This document shows positions 28,640 to 37,374 of a stretch of DNA of 64,000 nt, one piece after another (within the stretch, counting starts at the first letter, position 1; each line of letters starts with the position of its first letter). The stretch spans positions 186,001 to 250,000 of the forward strand of contig NZ_JAHXRL010000003.1 in NCBI RefSeq assembly GCF_019392245.1. The letters run 5' to 3'. The notes beneath the pieces are model-generated. The model searched no databases and was not told the DNA's origin. It saw nothing but the letters and a program-made list of their open reading frames with translations. The translations under genes and the position numbers were made by a program. This stretch comes from Sulfitobacter sp. CW3. Its GTDB lineage: Bacteria > Pseudomonadota > Alphaproteobacteria > Rhodobacterales > Rhodobacteraceae.

Positions 28640-30187
28640 CTAGGCTTTTCCACCCATAATCCTTGGAACATCATGCAGTTTGCCGTTGTGCGCTTCGATC
28701 CAGGCAATCGTTTGATCGACAGGCATCGGGTGTGCAATCCCGAAACCTTGGACATGGTCGCAGCCAAGCTGGGCAAGAATGACGTGTTCTCCGACGGTTT
28801 CGACCCCCTCTGCCAACGTCTCAACTCCGAGCCGTTCGGCCATGGTAAGGATGGCGCTGATCATGCGCTGTTGTTCGGGGTCCCGGTCCGCTTTCAGTAC
28901 AAAGGAACGGTCGATTTTGATGCGGTTTACACCAAAGCGACGGATCGACGTGATCGAAGCATGGCCCGTGCCAAAGTCGTCCAGATCGATGCGGCAGCCC
29001 AACTCTCCCAGGGCATTGATATTCCGAGTTATCATATCATCGGGTGCGCTTGCGACGACCGTCTCTAGGACCTCTATCGCGAGCCTATCCGGTGTGAGGT
29101 CAAAACGGTCCAGTTCCCAGCTGATTTTCTTGATCAAAAGCGGATTGCTGAGTTCAGAGCCGGCAAAGTTCACGCCGATTTGTGGCACGTGCAATCCCGC
29201 CGCGTCCCAGCTTTGTACTGCTGCAAACGCGTGATACATCATCATCTCGGCAAGCCGCTCTGACAATTCTGCCTGTTCCAGCGCGGGCAGAAAATCTGAC
29301 GGCAGCAGCATCCCGCGGGTGGGATGAGACCACCTTGCCAATGCCTCGAATCCGCTGATCTGTCCCGTTTCAGTCGATATTTGCGGCTGGAACCACGGCA
29401 TAATCTGACCGTTTTCCAACGCTTGGGCGACTTCGTCAATCAGGGCCGCAGATTGACCCGTTGGCGGTATCATCCGGTCGGTAAAGGCCCGGATACCGGA
29501 TGGCCCATGGCGGGTCGCCTCTTTCAGCGCGGTGAGCGCAGCCCCTAACCAGCCGTCACCAGTGCTGCTGGGGGATCGCGCGTGCTGGCAGAACCCAACA
29601 GAGACCGAGACGTAAATTGCTGTTCCATCAATTGAAATCGGGTCTTCCGAGGCGCGTTGCAACCGGGCCGCCATTTGGATGCACAGTTCAAGGTCAAGAT
29701 GCCTTACGGGATCAAGGCAGACGGCAAAGGTCACGTCGTCGATTATCCCCACACTGTCTTTGTCACGAAGGGAGGAAATAAGACGTTCTGAAATTTCCGT
29801 TCGCACTTGATCGGCTGCTGATTTGCCAAAGCGGTTTTGCAGCTCGGTAAAATCCTCAATCTCGAATGAAAAAATCGCTGATTTCCAGCCGATTTCGGTC
29901 GCTTTTCGAGATACCTGATTGGCCAGGTCTTTGAATGCATCGGGCTGGAGAAGGCCGGTCACCCCTTCGCGTGCGAGCAGCAGTTGGTTGGTTGACCCGT
30001 AGAAGCTGCCCAAAAAAAGATAGATAATGGGGATGGCAACAGCGCAGATCAGCAGCGCCCCTTCACCCCCGAACCAATACGTAGACAGGCAAAGAGCGGG
30101 TAAAAACGCCAAAGCCGGCGGGCCGGTCATGATCGTTGAAATACTGCGTCCCAAGTGTAGAACTGTTGCCTGCAAACTGCGCGCCAT
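28640..30187 (-). CDS. membrane-anchored GGDEF-EAL protein, probable c-di-GMP phosphodiesterase
   Basis: 515-aa signalling protein. One or two membrane helices occupy residues 24-60. A GGDEF-like domain (about 80-235) has IDDVTF where GGDEF should be, so cyclase activity is unlikely. The EAL domain (about 255-505) has intact active-site elements: FEALARW, GVNFAG, AIEVLETV, DLDDFGTG, RIKIDRSF and LAEGVET. It likely hydrolyses c-di-GMP. It sits between ttcA and yidC in a housekeeping run. Confidence 0.88.
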   Translation of the reverse strand: MARSLQATVLHLGRSISTIMTGPPALAFLPALCLSTYWFGGEGALLICAVAIPIIYLFLGSFYGSTNQLLLAREGVTGLLQPDAFKDLANQVSRKATEIGWKSAIFSFEIEDFTELQNRFGKSAADQVRTEISERLISSLRDKDSVGIIDDVTFAVCLDPVRHLDLELCIQMAARLQRASEDPISIDGTAIYVSVSVGFCQHARSPSSTGDGWLGAALTALKEATRHGPSGIRAFTDRMIPPTGQSAALIDEVAQALENGQIMPWFQPQISTETGQISGFEALARWSHPTRGMLLPSDFLPALEQAELSERLAEMMMYHAFAAVQSWDAAGLHVPQIGVNFAGSELSNPLLIKKISWELDRFDLTPDRLAIEVLETVVASAPDDMITRNINALGELGCRIDLDDFGTGHASITSIRRFGVNRIKIDRSFVLKADRDPEQQRMISAILTMAERLGVETLAEGVETVGEHVILAQLGCDHVQGFGIAHPMPVDQTIAWIEAHNGKLHDVPRIMGGKA

Positions 30188-30311
30188 CGTTAAACCCCCA
30201 TCTGACGCGGCTTGCGCGTCGGTGGATCAGCACTAGGGGCTTGCTGGTATCTGTCAGGTTAATGTTCCTGTTTTCTTCCAGCCTGAATGAGTAAGATTAG
30301 ACGAAATTCTG

Positions 30312-31139
30312 CTAGGTATTTCTGGTCAACGCAGCAAAATCGAACAGTTTTGGGTCCAAGAGGTGTGAGGGCCTGGCGTTCATCAGGGCCCGAAACATGA
30401 CCTGTCGGCGTCCGGGGCTGTTTGCTTCCCAGCCGTCTAGAATCGCCTTGACCTGCTGGCGTTGCAGCCCATCTTGCGATCCGCATAGATCGCAAGGAAT
30501 AATAGGGTAATTCATAGCGTTAGAGAATTTCTCGCAGTCGGCTTCGGCGACATGGGCGAGGGGCCGATACACAAAAACATCGCCTTCTTCATTCAACAAT
30601 TTCGGCGGCATTGTCGCAAGGCGACCGCCGTGAAACAAATTCATGAAAAATGTCTCTAGAATGTCATCACGGTGATGACCCAACACAACCGCACTGCAGC
30701 CTTCCTCGCGGGCGATACGATACAAATGACCGCGGCGCAGACGGCTGCACAGCGCGCAAAATGTCCGACCCGCAGGTATTTTATCCATCACGATGGAATA
30801 CGTGTCTTGATATTCGATGCGATGCGGAACGCCCATTTTTTCAAGGAATGCGGGTAAAACAGTCGCGGGAAAGTTTGGTTGGCCCTGATCCAGATTACAG
30901 GCAATAAGCTCAACCGGGAGCAATCCGCGCCACTTCAATTCGTAAAGAATCGCCAGCAAGGTATAGCTGTCCTTGCCGCCAGACATACAAACCAGCCACT
31001 TGGTCCCCGGTTCAATCATGCCATATTGTTCAATCGCCTCGCGCGTGTGCCGCACAAGCCGCTTGCGCAGTTTGCGAAATTCGGTGCTTTGGGGGGCACC
31101 GTAAAAAAGCGGGTGAATATCGTCAGGTTGATCCAGCAT
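30312..31139 (-). CDS. ttcA: tRNA 2-thiocytidine(32) synthetase TtcA
   Basis: 275-aa enzyme that thiolates C32 of tRNA. PP-loop ATP-binding motif SGGKDS at residues 53-58. Two Cys pairs, C128xxC131 (CALC) and C213xxC216 (CDLC), fit the family's Fe-S cluster and catalytic cysteines. [16 protein letters not shown] is also diagnostic. Confidence 0.93.
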   Translation of the reverse strand: MLDQPDDIHPLFYGAPQSTEFRKLRKRLVRHTREAIEQYGMIEPGTKWLVCMSGGKDSYTLLAILYELKWRGLLPVELIACNLDQGQPNFPATVLPAFLEKMGVPHRIEYQDTYSIVMDKIPAGRTFCALCSRLRRGHLYRIAREEGCSAVVLGHHRDDILETFFMNLFHGGRLATMPPKLLNEEGDVFVYRPLAHVAEADCEKFSNAMNYPIIPCDLCGSQDGLQRQQVKAILDGWEANSPGRRQVMFRALMNARPSHLLDPKLFDFAALTRNT

Positions 31140-31262
31140 GGACTTGGCTTAGATCAACTGCATGCGCCGATCAAGCGGCGGTTTGACCGTGGGGCTTATC
31201 GGCGTAGGTTTTTTATTAGATAATGTAGCTGCAATCCGTGCGGGCCGCGCGCGCAATGAACG

Positions 31263-31484
31263 CTAGTCCGGGACGTTATCAATGCCGCTGCTGCCCCAAG
31301 GGTGGCAGCGTGCAATACGGCGCACGGCAAGCCAGCCGCCTTTGATGCCGCCGTGTTTGTTTAAAGCCTCAAGCGCGTAGGCGCTGCATGTCGGCTGATA
31401 CCGGCAGTTTTTGCCAATCCACGGGCTGAAAACCAAACGGTAGATATGCACCGGAACAGCAAGAAGACGCGCAAATATGGTCAT
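31263..31484 (-). CDS. yidD: membrane protein insertion efficiency factor YidD
   Basis: 73-aa YidD, a small amphipathic protein that assists YidC. Contains PWIGKNCRYQPTCSAYALEA and the WLAVRRIARCHPWGSSGIDNVP ending. Starts within the rnpA stop (ATGA overlap). Confidence 0.95.
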   Translation of the reverse strand: MTIFARLLAVPVHIYRLVFSPWIGKNCRYQPTCSAYALEALNKHGGIKGGWLAVRRIARCHPWGSSGIDNVPD

Positions 31485-31876
31485 TTCGCTTTGCCGTGTA
31501 GGATATCAAGGGCTTTGATCAGATCGGCCTGCAACTGCGAAAAGGGAATGCTGGCTGTTGCACCTTGCCGCCCGACCAACACGTAATCCATCCCGTAGCG
31601 CCCGTGATCTGGCAAAGCCAAACGGGCAATTTCACGCAGACGGCGCTTGGCGCGGTTACGGGCAACGGCATTCCCGACCTTTTTAGAGCAGGTGAACCCA
31701 ACGCGGACGCCCTCTGCTTCGTCTGGGGCGCGTTTTCGCATCTGCAGGATAAACCCCGGCATGGCGACGCGGGGCGATCTGGTGGCCCGTTGGAAATCCG
31801 GTCTGTTCTTAAGCGTTGTCAAACGCAAAGAAACCGCCGGATGCGTTTCCCTTGGGGTGGCTGCTGTGCCATCCAT
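31481..31876 (-). CDS. rnpA: ribonuclease P protein component
   Basis: 131-aa protein cofactor of RNase P, which matures tRNA 5' ends. The basic motif CSKKVGNAVARNRAKRRLRE is the RNP signature. ATG 31876 is preferred because GGAGG lies 6 nt upstream; ATG 31897 is a possible longer start. It follows rpmH and overlaps yidD. Confidence 0.95.
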   Translation of the reverse strand: MDGTAATPRETHPAVSLRLTTLKNRPDFQRATRSPRVAMPGFILQMRKRAPDEAEGVRVGFTCSKKVGNAVARNRAKRRLREIARLALPDHGRYGMDYVLVGRQGATASIPFSQLQADLIKALDILHGKAK

Positions 31877-31922
31877 GGGTGCCTCCGACGGTGTCATATT
31901 TTGCAAAAACTGAAAGCGCGAA

Positions 31923-32057
31923 TTACGCGCTCAGTTTGGCCCGGCCTTGTGCGCGGCGCGAGTTGATGATCTTACGGCCCGCTTTTGTTGCCATACGTGC
32001 ACGAAAACCGTGGCGCCGCTTGCGCACAAGGTTTGAAGGTTGAAAGGTGCGTTTCAT
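31923..32057 (-). CDS. rpmH: 50S ribosomal protein L34
   Basis: 44-aa L34, found by direct reading because it is below common ORF cut-offs. Translation gives [18 protein letters not shown] then [20 protein letters not shown] and RAKLSA, the canonical L34. Its position directly upstream of rnpA confirms it. The Shine-Dalgarno region is GGAGCG, 4-9 nt before the ATG. Confidence 0.98.
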   Translation of the reverse strand: MKRTFQPSNLVRKRRHGFRARMATKAGRKIINSRRAQGRAKLSA

Positions 32058-32361
32058 CGCTCCGGCTCCACTTAATACGTTAGATCAGCACCAGATTCGG
32101 CGCATCACTGTTAATTCAAGCCCTGCCTCTAAAGCTGCTGCGCCCGCAAGTCAAACCCTTGAGGCGGCTAATTTGGCGAAGCTGCAATAAAAACGGCGAT
32201 TTTTACCGCTTGGTGTTTCAATCCGGTGTTATAACGCCGGTTTTCTGCAACATACAGGGCTTTGCGATCAAGCGCGCGTGAGGTCCCTATCTGATAGCGG
32301 CGTAGTGGCCCATCTATAGGGCAGGCGGCGACATTGGCCGAGATAAAGGGTGACCCGAGAT
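32058..32361. promoter_or_regulatory. divergent intergenic region, rpmH / TVP38 gene
   Basis: 304 nt with no gene. It must hold the divergent promoters for rpmH-rnpA-yidD and for the TVP38 gene. A near-perfect palindrome, CCGGTGTTATAACGCCGG at 32223-32240, followed by TTTT, could be an operator or short terminator. No DnaA-box cluster is seen. Confidence 0.4.
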
Positions 32362-33096
32362 ATGGTAGAGCAAACAAACGACAAACCCGCATGGCTTGGA
32401 TATCTGCCAATCGCTGTGATCGTCCTTGTGGCGGTCGTCGGTTTTTTCACCCTGCGCGATTACCTGAGCTTTGAAACGCTACGCGACAATCACGAGGCGC
32501 TGATTGCGTTTCGGGATTCTCATTACGTGCTGACTGTCATTGCGTTTATTGCGACCTATATCCTGATTGTGGGGTTTTCGTTGCCGGGGGCAGGGATCAC
32601 CACAATCACCGGGGGGTTCCTGTTTGGCACCCTGTTTGGTGTGATTTTCAATGTGACAGGGGCCACCCTTGGGGCCGTTGTGATCTTTTTGGCGGCGCGT
32701 ATGGGTTTTGGCGAAAAGCTGAAGGCGCGCATGGATGCGTCAGAGGGTATGGTGCGCAAAATTAAAGACGGGATCGATAATAACCAGTGGTCAATGTTGT
32801 TCTTTATCCGGTTGGTACCTGCGGTGCCGTTTTTCGTGGCCAATTTGATACCGGCATTTCTGGGCGTGATGCTGTACCGTTTCGTGATCTCGACATTCTT
32901 GGGAATTATCCCCGGATCGTTGGTCTATACGTCGGTCGGTGCGGGGTTAGGCGCAGTGTTTGCCCGTGGTGAGACACCGAATTTCGGCATCATATTCGAG
33001 CCATATATATTGCTACCCATCCTCGGCCTCTGCGCCCTGTCACTTCTTCCCGTCGTACTGAAAGCCGTCACCGGCAAAAAGGAACTGCTGAAATGA
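32362..33096 (+). CDS. TVP38/TMEM64 (DedA-related) membrane protein
   Basis: 244-aa integral membrane protein with about six hydrophobic segments. The core GFSLPGAGITTITGGFLFGTLFG and FIRLVPAVPFFVANLIPAFLGV match the SNARE-associated/VTT domain, a family linked to lipid scrambling and membrane homeostasis. ATG 32362 is preceded by AAAGGGTGA; a GTG at 32350 is an alternative. The stop overlaps the next gene by 4 nt, as in other TVP38-flavoprotein pairs. Confidence 0.88.
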   Translation: MVEQTNDKPAWLGYLPIAVIVLVAVVGFFTLRDYLSFETLRDNHEALIAFRDSHYVLTVIAFIATYILIVGFSLPGAGITTITGGFLFGTLFGVIFNVTGATLGAVVIFLAARMGFGEKLKARMDASEGMVRKIKDGIDNNQWSMLFFIRLVPAVPFFVANLIPAFLGVMLYRFVISTFLGIIPGSLVYTSVGAGLGAVFARGETPNFGIIFEPYILLPILGLCALSLLPVVLKAVTGKKELLK

Positions 33097-34511
33097 ACCG
33101 TATTAAAACCGACCTTTTAATCATTGGCGCAGGCTCTGGCGGGCTGTCTGTCGCTGCGGGTGCCGCGCAGATGGGGGCGGATGTTGTCCTACTTGAGGGG
33201 CATAAGATGGGTGGTGATTGCCTGAACTACGGGTGCGTGCCGTCAAAAGCGTTGATCGCGACGGGCAAGGCGGCATATGGCCAGCGCCATTCGGAACAGT
33301 TTGGCGTCGCAAACGCAGCGGGTGATGTGGATTATGCCGCAGCCAAAGATCACGTGGCCGATGTAATTGCACAGATTGCCCCGGTGGATAGCCAAGAACG
33401 ATTCGAGGGGTTCGGGATCAACGTGATCCGCGAATTCGGGCGCTTTATCTCGAAGGACGAGGTGCAGGCGGGGGACACGATCATCAAGGCGCGCCGTATC
33501 GTTATTGCGACGGGATCGTCCCCCTTGGTGCCGCCGATTCCCGGGTTGGACAAAACCCCGTACGAGACGAATGAAACCCTGTTCGAACTGCGCGAAAAAC
33601 CCGATCATCTGCTGATTATTGGCGGCGGCCCTATCGGGATGGAAATGGCCCAGGCGCATATCCGTATGGGTTGCCAAGTGACTGTGATCGAAGGCCGCAA
33701 GGCGCTGGCCAAGGACGACCCCGAAACGGCTGCAATCGTGCTGCAATCGCTAAAAAACGAGGGCGTCGAGATTGCAGAAGATGCCGAGGCCGCCGAAATC
33801 AGCGGCGATGTCGGTGCGATTGAGGTCAAAGCCAAGGATGGTCGGGTGTTCAAGGGCTCGCATCTGCTGGTCGCCGTCGGGCGCAAGACGAATACGGCCA
33901 AGCTGGACCTGGACAAAGCCGGGATCGAGCCCACCAAGAACGGTATCAAGGTGGATGCATCCCTGCGCACGACGAATCGCAAAGTGTATGCGATTGGGGA
34001 TGTGGCAGGCGGGATGCAGTTCACCCATGTCGCGGGATATCACGCGGGTGTTGTGATCAGATCGCTGATGTTTGCGATCCCGTCCAAGGCGAAAACTGCG
34101 CATATCCCCTGGGCGACATATACGGATCCCGAATTGTCGCAGGTCGGTCTGACCGAGGCACAAGCCAAGGATGAACACGGCGATAAGGTCGAGGTGGTCC
34201 GCTTTCATTACAATCACAATGACCGCGCGATTGCAGAGCGTAAAACCAAGGGGTTTATCAAGGTGATGGTGGTCAAAGGACGCCCCGTTGGCGTCAGTAT
34301 TGTCGGGTATCAGGCGGGCGAGCTGATCAACCTGTGGGCATTGGCGCTGGCAAATAACATGAAAATGAGCCAGATTGCCGGCATGGTTGCGCCTTATCCT
34401 ACGATTGGCGAAGTCAACAAACGCGCGGCAGGGGCCTATTTCTCGCCGCGGCTGTTTGAAAGCGATCTGGTCAAAACCGTCGTGCGATTGGTGCAACGGT
34501 TCATCCTCTAG
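33093..34511 (+). CDS. FAD-dependent pyridine nucleotide-disulfide oxidoreductase (MerA/Lpd-like)
   Basis: 472-aa class I flavoprotein disulfide reductase. FAD-binding GAGSGG near residue 12, redox pair in GGDCLNYGCVPSKA (CxxxxC), NAD(P)H-binding IIGGGPIGMEMA, and IGDVAGG before the dimerisation domain. There is no N-terminal metal-binding domain and no C-terminal Cys pair of mercuric reductase (ends VVRLVQRFIL), so a role in mercury reduction is not supported. Coupled to the TVP38 gene. Confidence 0.88.
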   Translation: MNRIKTDLLIIGAGSGGLSVAAGAAQMGADVVLLEGHKMGGDCLNYGCVPSKALIATGKAAYGQRHSEQFGVANAAGDVDYAAAKDHVADVIAQIAPVDSQERFEGFGINVIREFGRFISKDEVQAGDTIIKARRIVIATGSSPLVPPIPGLDKTPYETNETLFELREKPDHLLIIGGGPIGMEMAQAHIRMGCQVTVIEGRKALAKDDPETAAIVLQSLKNEGVEIAEDAEAAEISGDVGAIEVKAKDGRVFKGSHLLVAVGRKTNTAKLDLDKAGIEPTKNGIKVDASLRTTNRKVYAIGDVAGGMQFTHVAGYHAGVVIRSLMFAIPSKAKTAHIPWATYTDPELSQVGLTEAQAKDEHGDKVEVVRFHYNHNDRAIAERKTKGFIKVMVVKGRPVGVSIVGYQAGELINLWALALANNMKMSQIAGMVAPYPTIGEVNKRAAGAYFSPRLFESDLVKTVVRLVQRFIL

Positions 34512-34523
34512 GGCACGCCGCGC

Positions 34524-35909
34524 ATGTTGAAATCCTTTTCAGGCCGACTGCTTATTTTGACCACCATCTTTGTGATGTTGGCCGAGGTTCTGATTTTTGT
34601 CCCGACCATCGCGCGTTTCCGCGAAGAATATCTGATGAACCGGCTTGAACGGGCGCAGATTGCGTCATTGACGCTGTTGGCGAATGACATGATCGATCCG
34701 GCGCTCGAGGCTGAATTGCTAAGAACAGCCGAGGTGTTCAACGTGGTGTTGCGGCGTGATGAGGTACGGCAACTGGTGCTGTCATCGCCCATGCCGCAGT
34801 CAATTATGAACACCTATGATCTGCGCGATTCGACGGCGCTGATGCTGATCAAAGACGCATTCATGCAGTTGGCCGATACGCGGGACGGGGTGATCCGGGT
34901 GATCGGGGCACCGGTGCAGGATGCAGGGTCTTCGATTGAAATCACCATGCAAACCGTGCCGTTGCGCGACGCGATGATTGATTACGGCATTCGGATTTTG
35001 CTGTTGTCTGCCGTGATCTCGATCATCACCGCGTCATTGTTGTTTGTTGCTTTGCGCGCCTTGTTGTTGAAGCCGATCAAAGGCGTGGTTGGCCATATGC
35101 AAAACTATGCGCGGGCCCCAGAAGACGCGCGCCGCATTATCACGCCCTCGGCCGGTGTGACCGAAGTGCGCGAGGCAGAAGAAGCTTTGATGAAGCTTGA
35201 GACAGATCTGACCCAAGCCCTGCGCCAGAAAGAACGGTTGGCGCAGCTTGGGCAGGCGGTTAGTAAAATCAGCCATGATTTACGCAACATCCTAACCACG
35301 GCGCAGCTGTTCACCGACCGTATCGAGATGTCAGAAGACCCTAGTGTGAAACGGATGGCACCCAAGCTGGTCAGTTCGATCACCCGGGCCGTGCATCTGT
35401 GCGAATCGACGCTGGCCTTTGGCAAGGCCGAAGAACCCAGCCCGACACTGACTGTCACCGCGTTGGATCACATCATTCAGGACGTCGTGGACAGCGAGCG
35501 ACTTGCTGCGGATGGGGCTGATATCAAATTTGTGCTGGATGTACCTGCGGACCTGAAAGTGCGTGCCGATCCCGAACAGTTGTTTCGTGTGCTGTCTAAT
35601 CTGGCGCGCAATGCACGTCAGGCAATTGCCGCCACAGGGCAGGGCGGGCAGATTCGGTTAACAGCGACAGATCAGCCCAAACATTGGGTGATCGAGGTGC
35701 AAGATGACGGGCCAGGCCTGCCTGCAAAGGCCCGCGAGCATCTGTTCACAGCCTTTCGTGGCGGCGCGCGCAAGGGCGGCTCTGGCCTTGGCCTAGCGAT
35801 TGCTGCCGAATTGGTGCGCGGACATGGTGGTACGCTTGAGTTAACGGAAACAGGCGCGTCCGGGACAGTTTTCCGGATATTGCTGCCCAAAGGCGACGGT
35901 ACTTTTTAG
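34524..35909 (+). CDS. sensor histidine kinase (orphan)
   Basis: 461-aa membrane kinase. Membrane segments near residues 7-29 and 155-180 flank a periplasmic sensor region of about 125 residues; a HAMP-like linker follows. The H-box is SKISHDLRNILTT with His251, and the ATPase domain has NLARNARQAI (N box), DDGPGLP (G1) and GGSGLGLAIA (G2). No response regulator gene is adjacent, so its partner is elsewhere. Directly downstream of the flavoprotein on the same strand. Confidence 0.9.
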   Translation: MLKSFSGRLLILTTIFVMLAEVLIFVPTIARFREEYLMNRLERAQIASLTLLANDMIDPALEAELLRTAEVFNVVLRRDEVRQLVLSSPMPQSIMNTYDLRDSTALMLIKDAFMQLADTRDGVIRVIGAPVQDAGSSIEITMQTVPLRDAMIDYGIRILLLSAVISIITASLLFVALRALLLKPIKGVVGHMQNYARAPEDARRIITPSAGVTEVREAEEALMKLETDLTQALRQKERLAQLGQAVSKISHDLRNILTTAQLFTDRIEMSEDPSVKRMAPKLVSSITRAVHLCESTLAFGKAEEPSPTLTVTALDHIIQDVVDSERLAADGADIKFVLDVPADLKVRADPEQLFRVLSNLARNARQAIAATGQGGQIRLTATDQPKHWVIEVQDDGPGLPAKAREHLFTAFRGGARKGGSGLGLAIAAELVRGHGGTLELTETGASGTVFRILLPKGDGTF

Positions 35910-35987
35910 GTCAATTGCAGGAAATTGCAGTTCAGGCCAAACAAGGGGTTGCAAAGCTCAGCGCCCAGAACTAAACCGCGCCGTAGT

Positions 35988-36064
35988 GCACCCGTAGCTC
36001 AGCTGGATAGAGTACCTGACTACGAATCAGGGGGTCAGAGGTTCGAATCCTCTCGGGTGCACCA
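35988..36064 (+). tRNA. tRNA-Arg (anticodon ACG)
   Basis: 77-nt cloverleaf. Acceptor stem GCACCCG / CGGGTGC, D arm GCTCAGCTGGATAGAGT, anticodon stem CCTGA/TCAGG with loop CTACGAA (anticodon ACG), T arm with GGTTCGAATCC, and encoded CCA at 36062-36064. A34 is expected to be deaminated to inosine. Confidence 0.97.
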
Positions 36065-36392
36065 TTACTCTCTCAGACATATCCAGCACGGTCAGGCTAT
36101 CGTCGTAGCATGTGCCGAAAATGAGAATCGTAGCAAAGCTGCCGTTCGTGTCGTTAGCAACCGATGACCGCTTGCGGGTCTAGCGTTGCCGGTTTTGCGT
36201 TCAGACAACCGTCCCAAAAATGACGACGCCGCCGATGACAAAGCGGCAGGCAATGCGTTGATTGCGCAGGGGGAGCAGACGCAAAAACACGGCACCGTAT
36301 CGACCAAAGATATCTAGGTTTCCGGTCCGAGGTACCGCTTCAAACCCGGTCAGGGTTCATCGAACATGACAACGGCCCATTGCGCGACGCTA
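36065..36392. other. 328-nt intergenic stretch after tRNA-Arg
   Basis: No convincing gene, terminator or repeat of the tRNA 3' end was seen. The only open frames are short and without recognisable similarity. It separates the tRNA from the catabolic cluster that begins at 36393. Confidence 0.4.
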
Positions 36393-37259
36393 TCAGTTGC
36401 CGCGAAATATCCGCGATTCGCCGATCATCTGTTCAAGGGCCGCGATGCGTTCAGCGCTTTGATCGGAACTGCGCGACTGGACTTCGGCAACCAGCGCTTC
36501 GATCAGGAAATTGATCGCAAGGGTCGAATCCCAGCTAGAGGGGACCTCGACCATTGACCGGAAACAGAACCGCGCGTGTTTCTCGATGGGCGATCCCCAC
36601 GCGTCGGTGAATAGTACGATGCTGGCCCCCTGTTTCACGGCAAGGTTGGCCAGTTTTTCCAGCTCTTTCTCGTAGCGGCGAATGTCAAAGATCACCAAAA
36701 CAGCGCCGGCATCCATGTCCAGCAAGGATTGCGGCCAAACGCTTGGCGACGAATCCAGCAGCGTCACCTGAGGGCGGATGATTTGCAGGTGGTTGAAAAA
36801 GTAATGCGCATTGGACCGTGTGATACGTCCGCCCAGCAAATAAAGGCGATGCGCGGGGTCGGACAGCAGCTCGGCGACTTGGTTGAACTCGGCCAGATCA
36901 AGCCGGTCTAGGGTGCGGTTGATGTTGTCAGACACCGCTTCGATAAAGCGCGACACGATATGATCGCGGCTGTCAGACGGGGGCGCGGCCTCCAGCTTGG
37001 CAAGCGGTTGTTTCATCCGTGCGCCGATTTCCTCGCGGATGGCGTCTTGCATATCCGAGAAACCGTCGAACCCCAGTTTGCGTGCCAATCGGATGATCGT
37101 GGGCGATGACACCTCGGCGCATTCGGCCAACCGGTTGATGGATTGCAGTCCGGTCAACAAGGAATCGTCGAGTAGAACAGCCGATAATTTACGCTCCGCT
37201 GCGGTAAGCTCTGTCTGCTTCTCTTTTAGCAAATCGCGGACGAGTGCTTTTTTGTGCAA
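36393..37259 (-). CDS. MurR/RpiR family transcriptional regulator
   Basis: 288-aa regulator. The N-terminal HTH (about 1-80) carries LTAAERKLSAVLL and SSPTIIRLARKLGFDGFSDMQ. The C-terminal SIS domain (about 125-265) binds phosphosugars or other metabolites in this family. It is divergent from the amidohydrolase-TRAP-ligase operon, with a 115-nt shared promoter region, and probably controls it. Confidence 0.9.
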   Translation of the reverse strand: MHKKALVRDLLKEKQTELTAAERKLSAVLLDDSLLTGLQSINRLAECAEVSSPTIIRLARKLGFDGFSDMQDAIREEIGARMKQPLAKLEAAPPSDSRDHIVSRFIEAVSDNINRTLDRLDLAEFNQVAELLSDPAHRLYLLGGRITRSNAHYFFNHLQIIRPQVTLLDSSPSVWPQSLLDMDAGAVLVIFDIRRYEKELEKLANLAVKQGASIVLFTDAWGSPIEKHARFCFRSMVEVPSSWDSTLAINFLIEALVAEVQSRSSDQSAERIAALEQMIGESRIFRGN

Positions 37260-37283
37260 TAGCTGTTCCTTTTGGTACAGAAT

Positions 37284-37346
37284 TTCAATTTGTGAAGTAA
37301 AGGTTACAGGAAAAATCTTGACAGGCTAGAAAAATCTGTAGTGATG
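37284..37346 (+). promoter_or_regulatory. candidate promoter/operator of the TRAP-ligase operon
   Basis: TTGACA at 37318-37323 is a perfect -35 box; a weak -10 (TAGTGA or GTGATG) lies 15-17 nt downstream. A TTCA-N5-TGAA palindrome at 37284-37296 upstream is a plausible binding site for the divergent RpiR regulator. By eye only. Confidence 0.4.
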
Positions 37347-37374
37347 GGGGTCAGTCAAAAAGGTTATTTTCGTT

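Noticed and set aside
33093..34511. Mercuric reductase / mercury resistance operon
   Set aside because: Lacks the N-terminal heavy-metal domain and C-terminal Cys pair, and no merR, merT or merP is adjacent.
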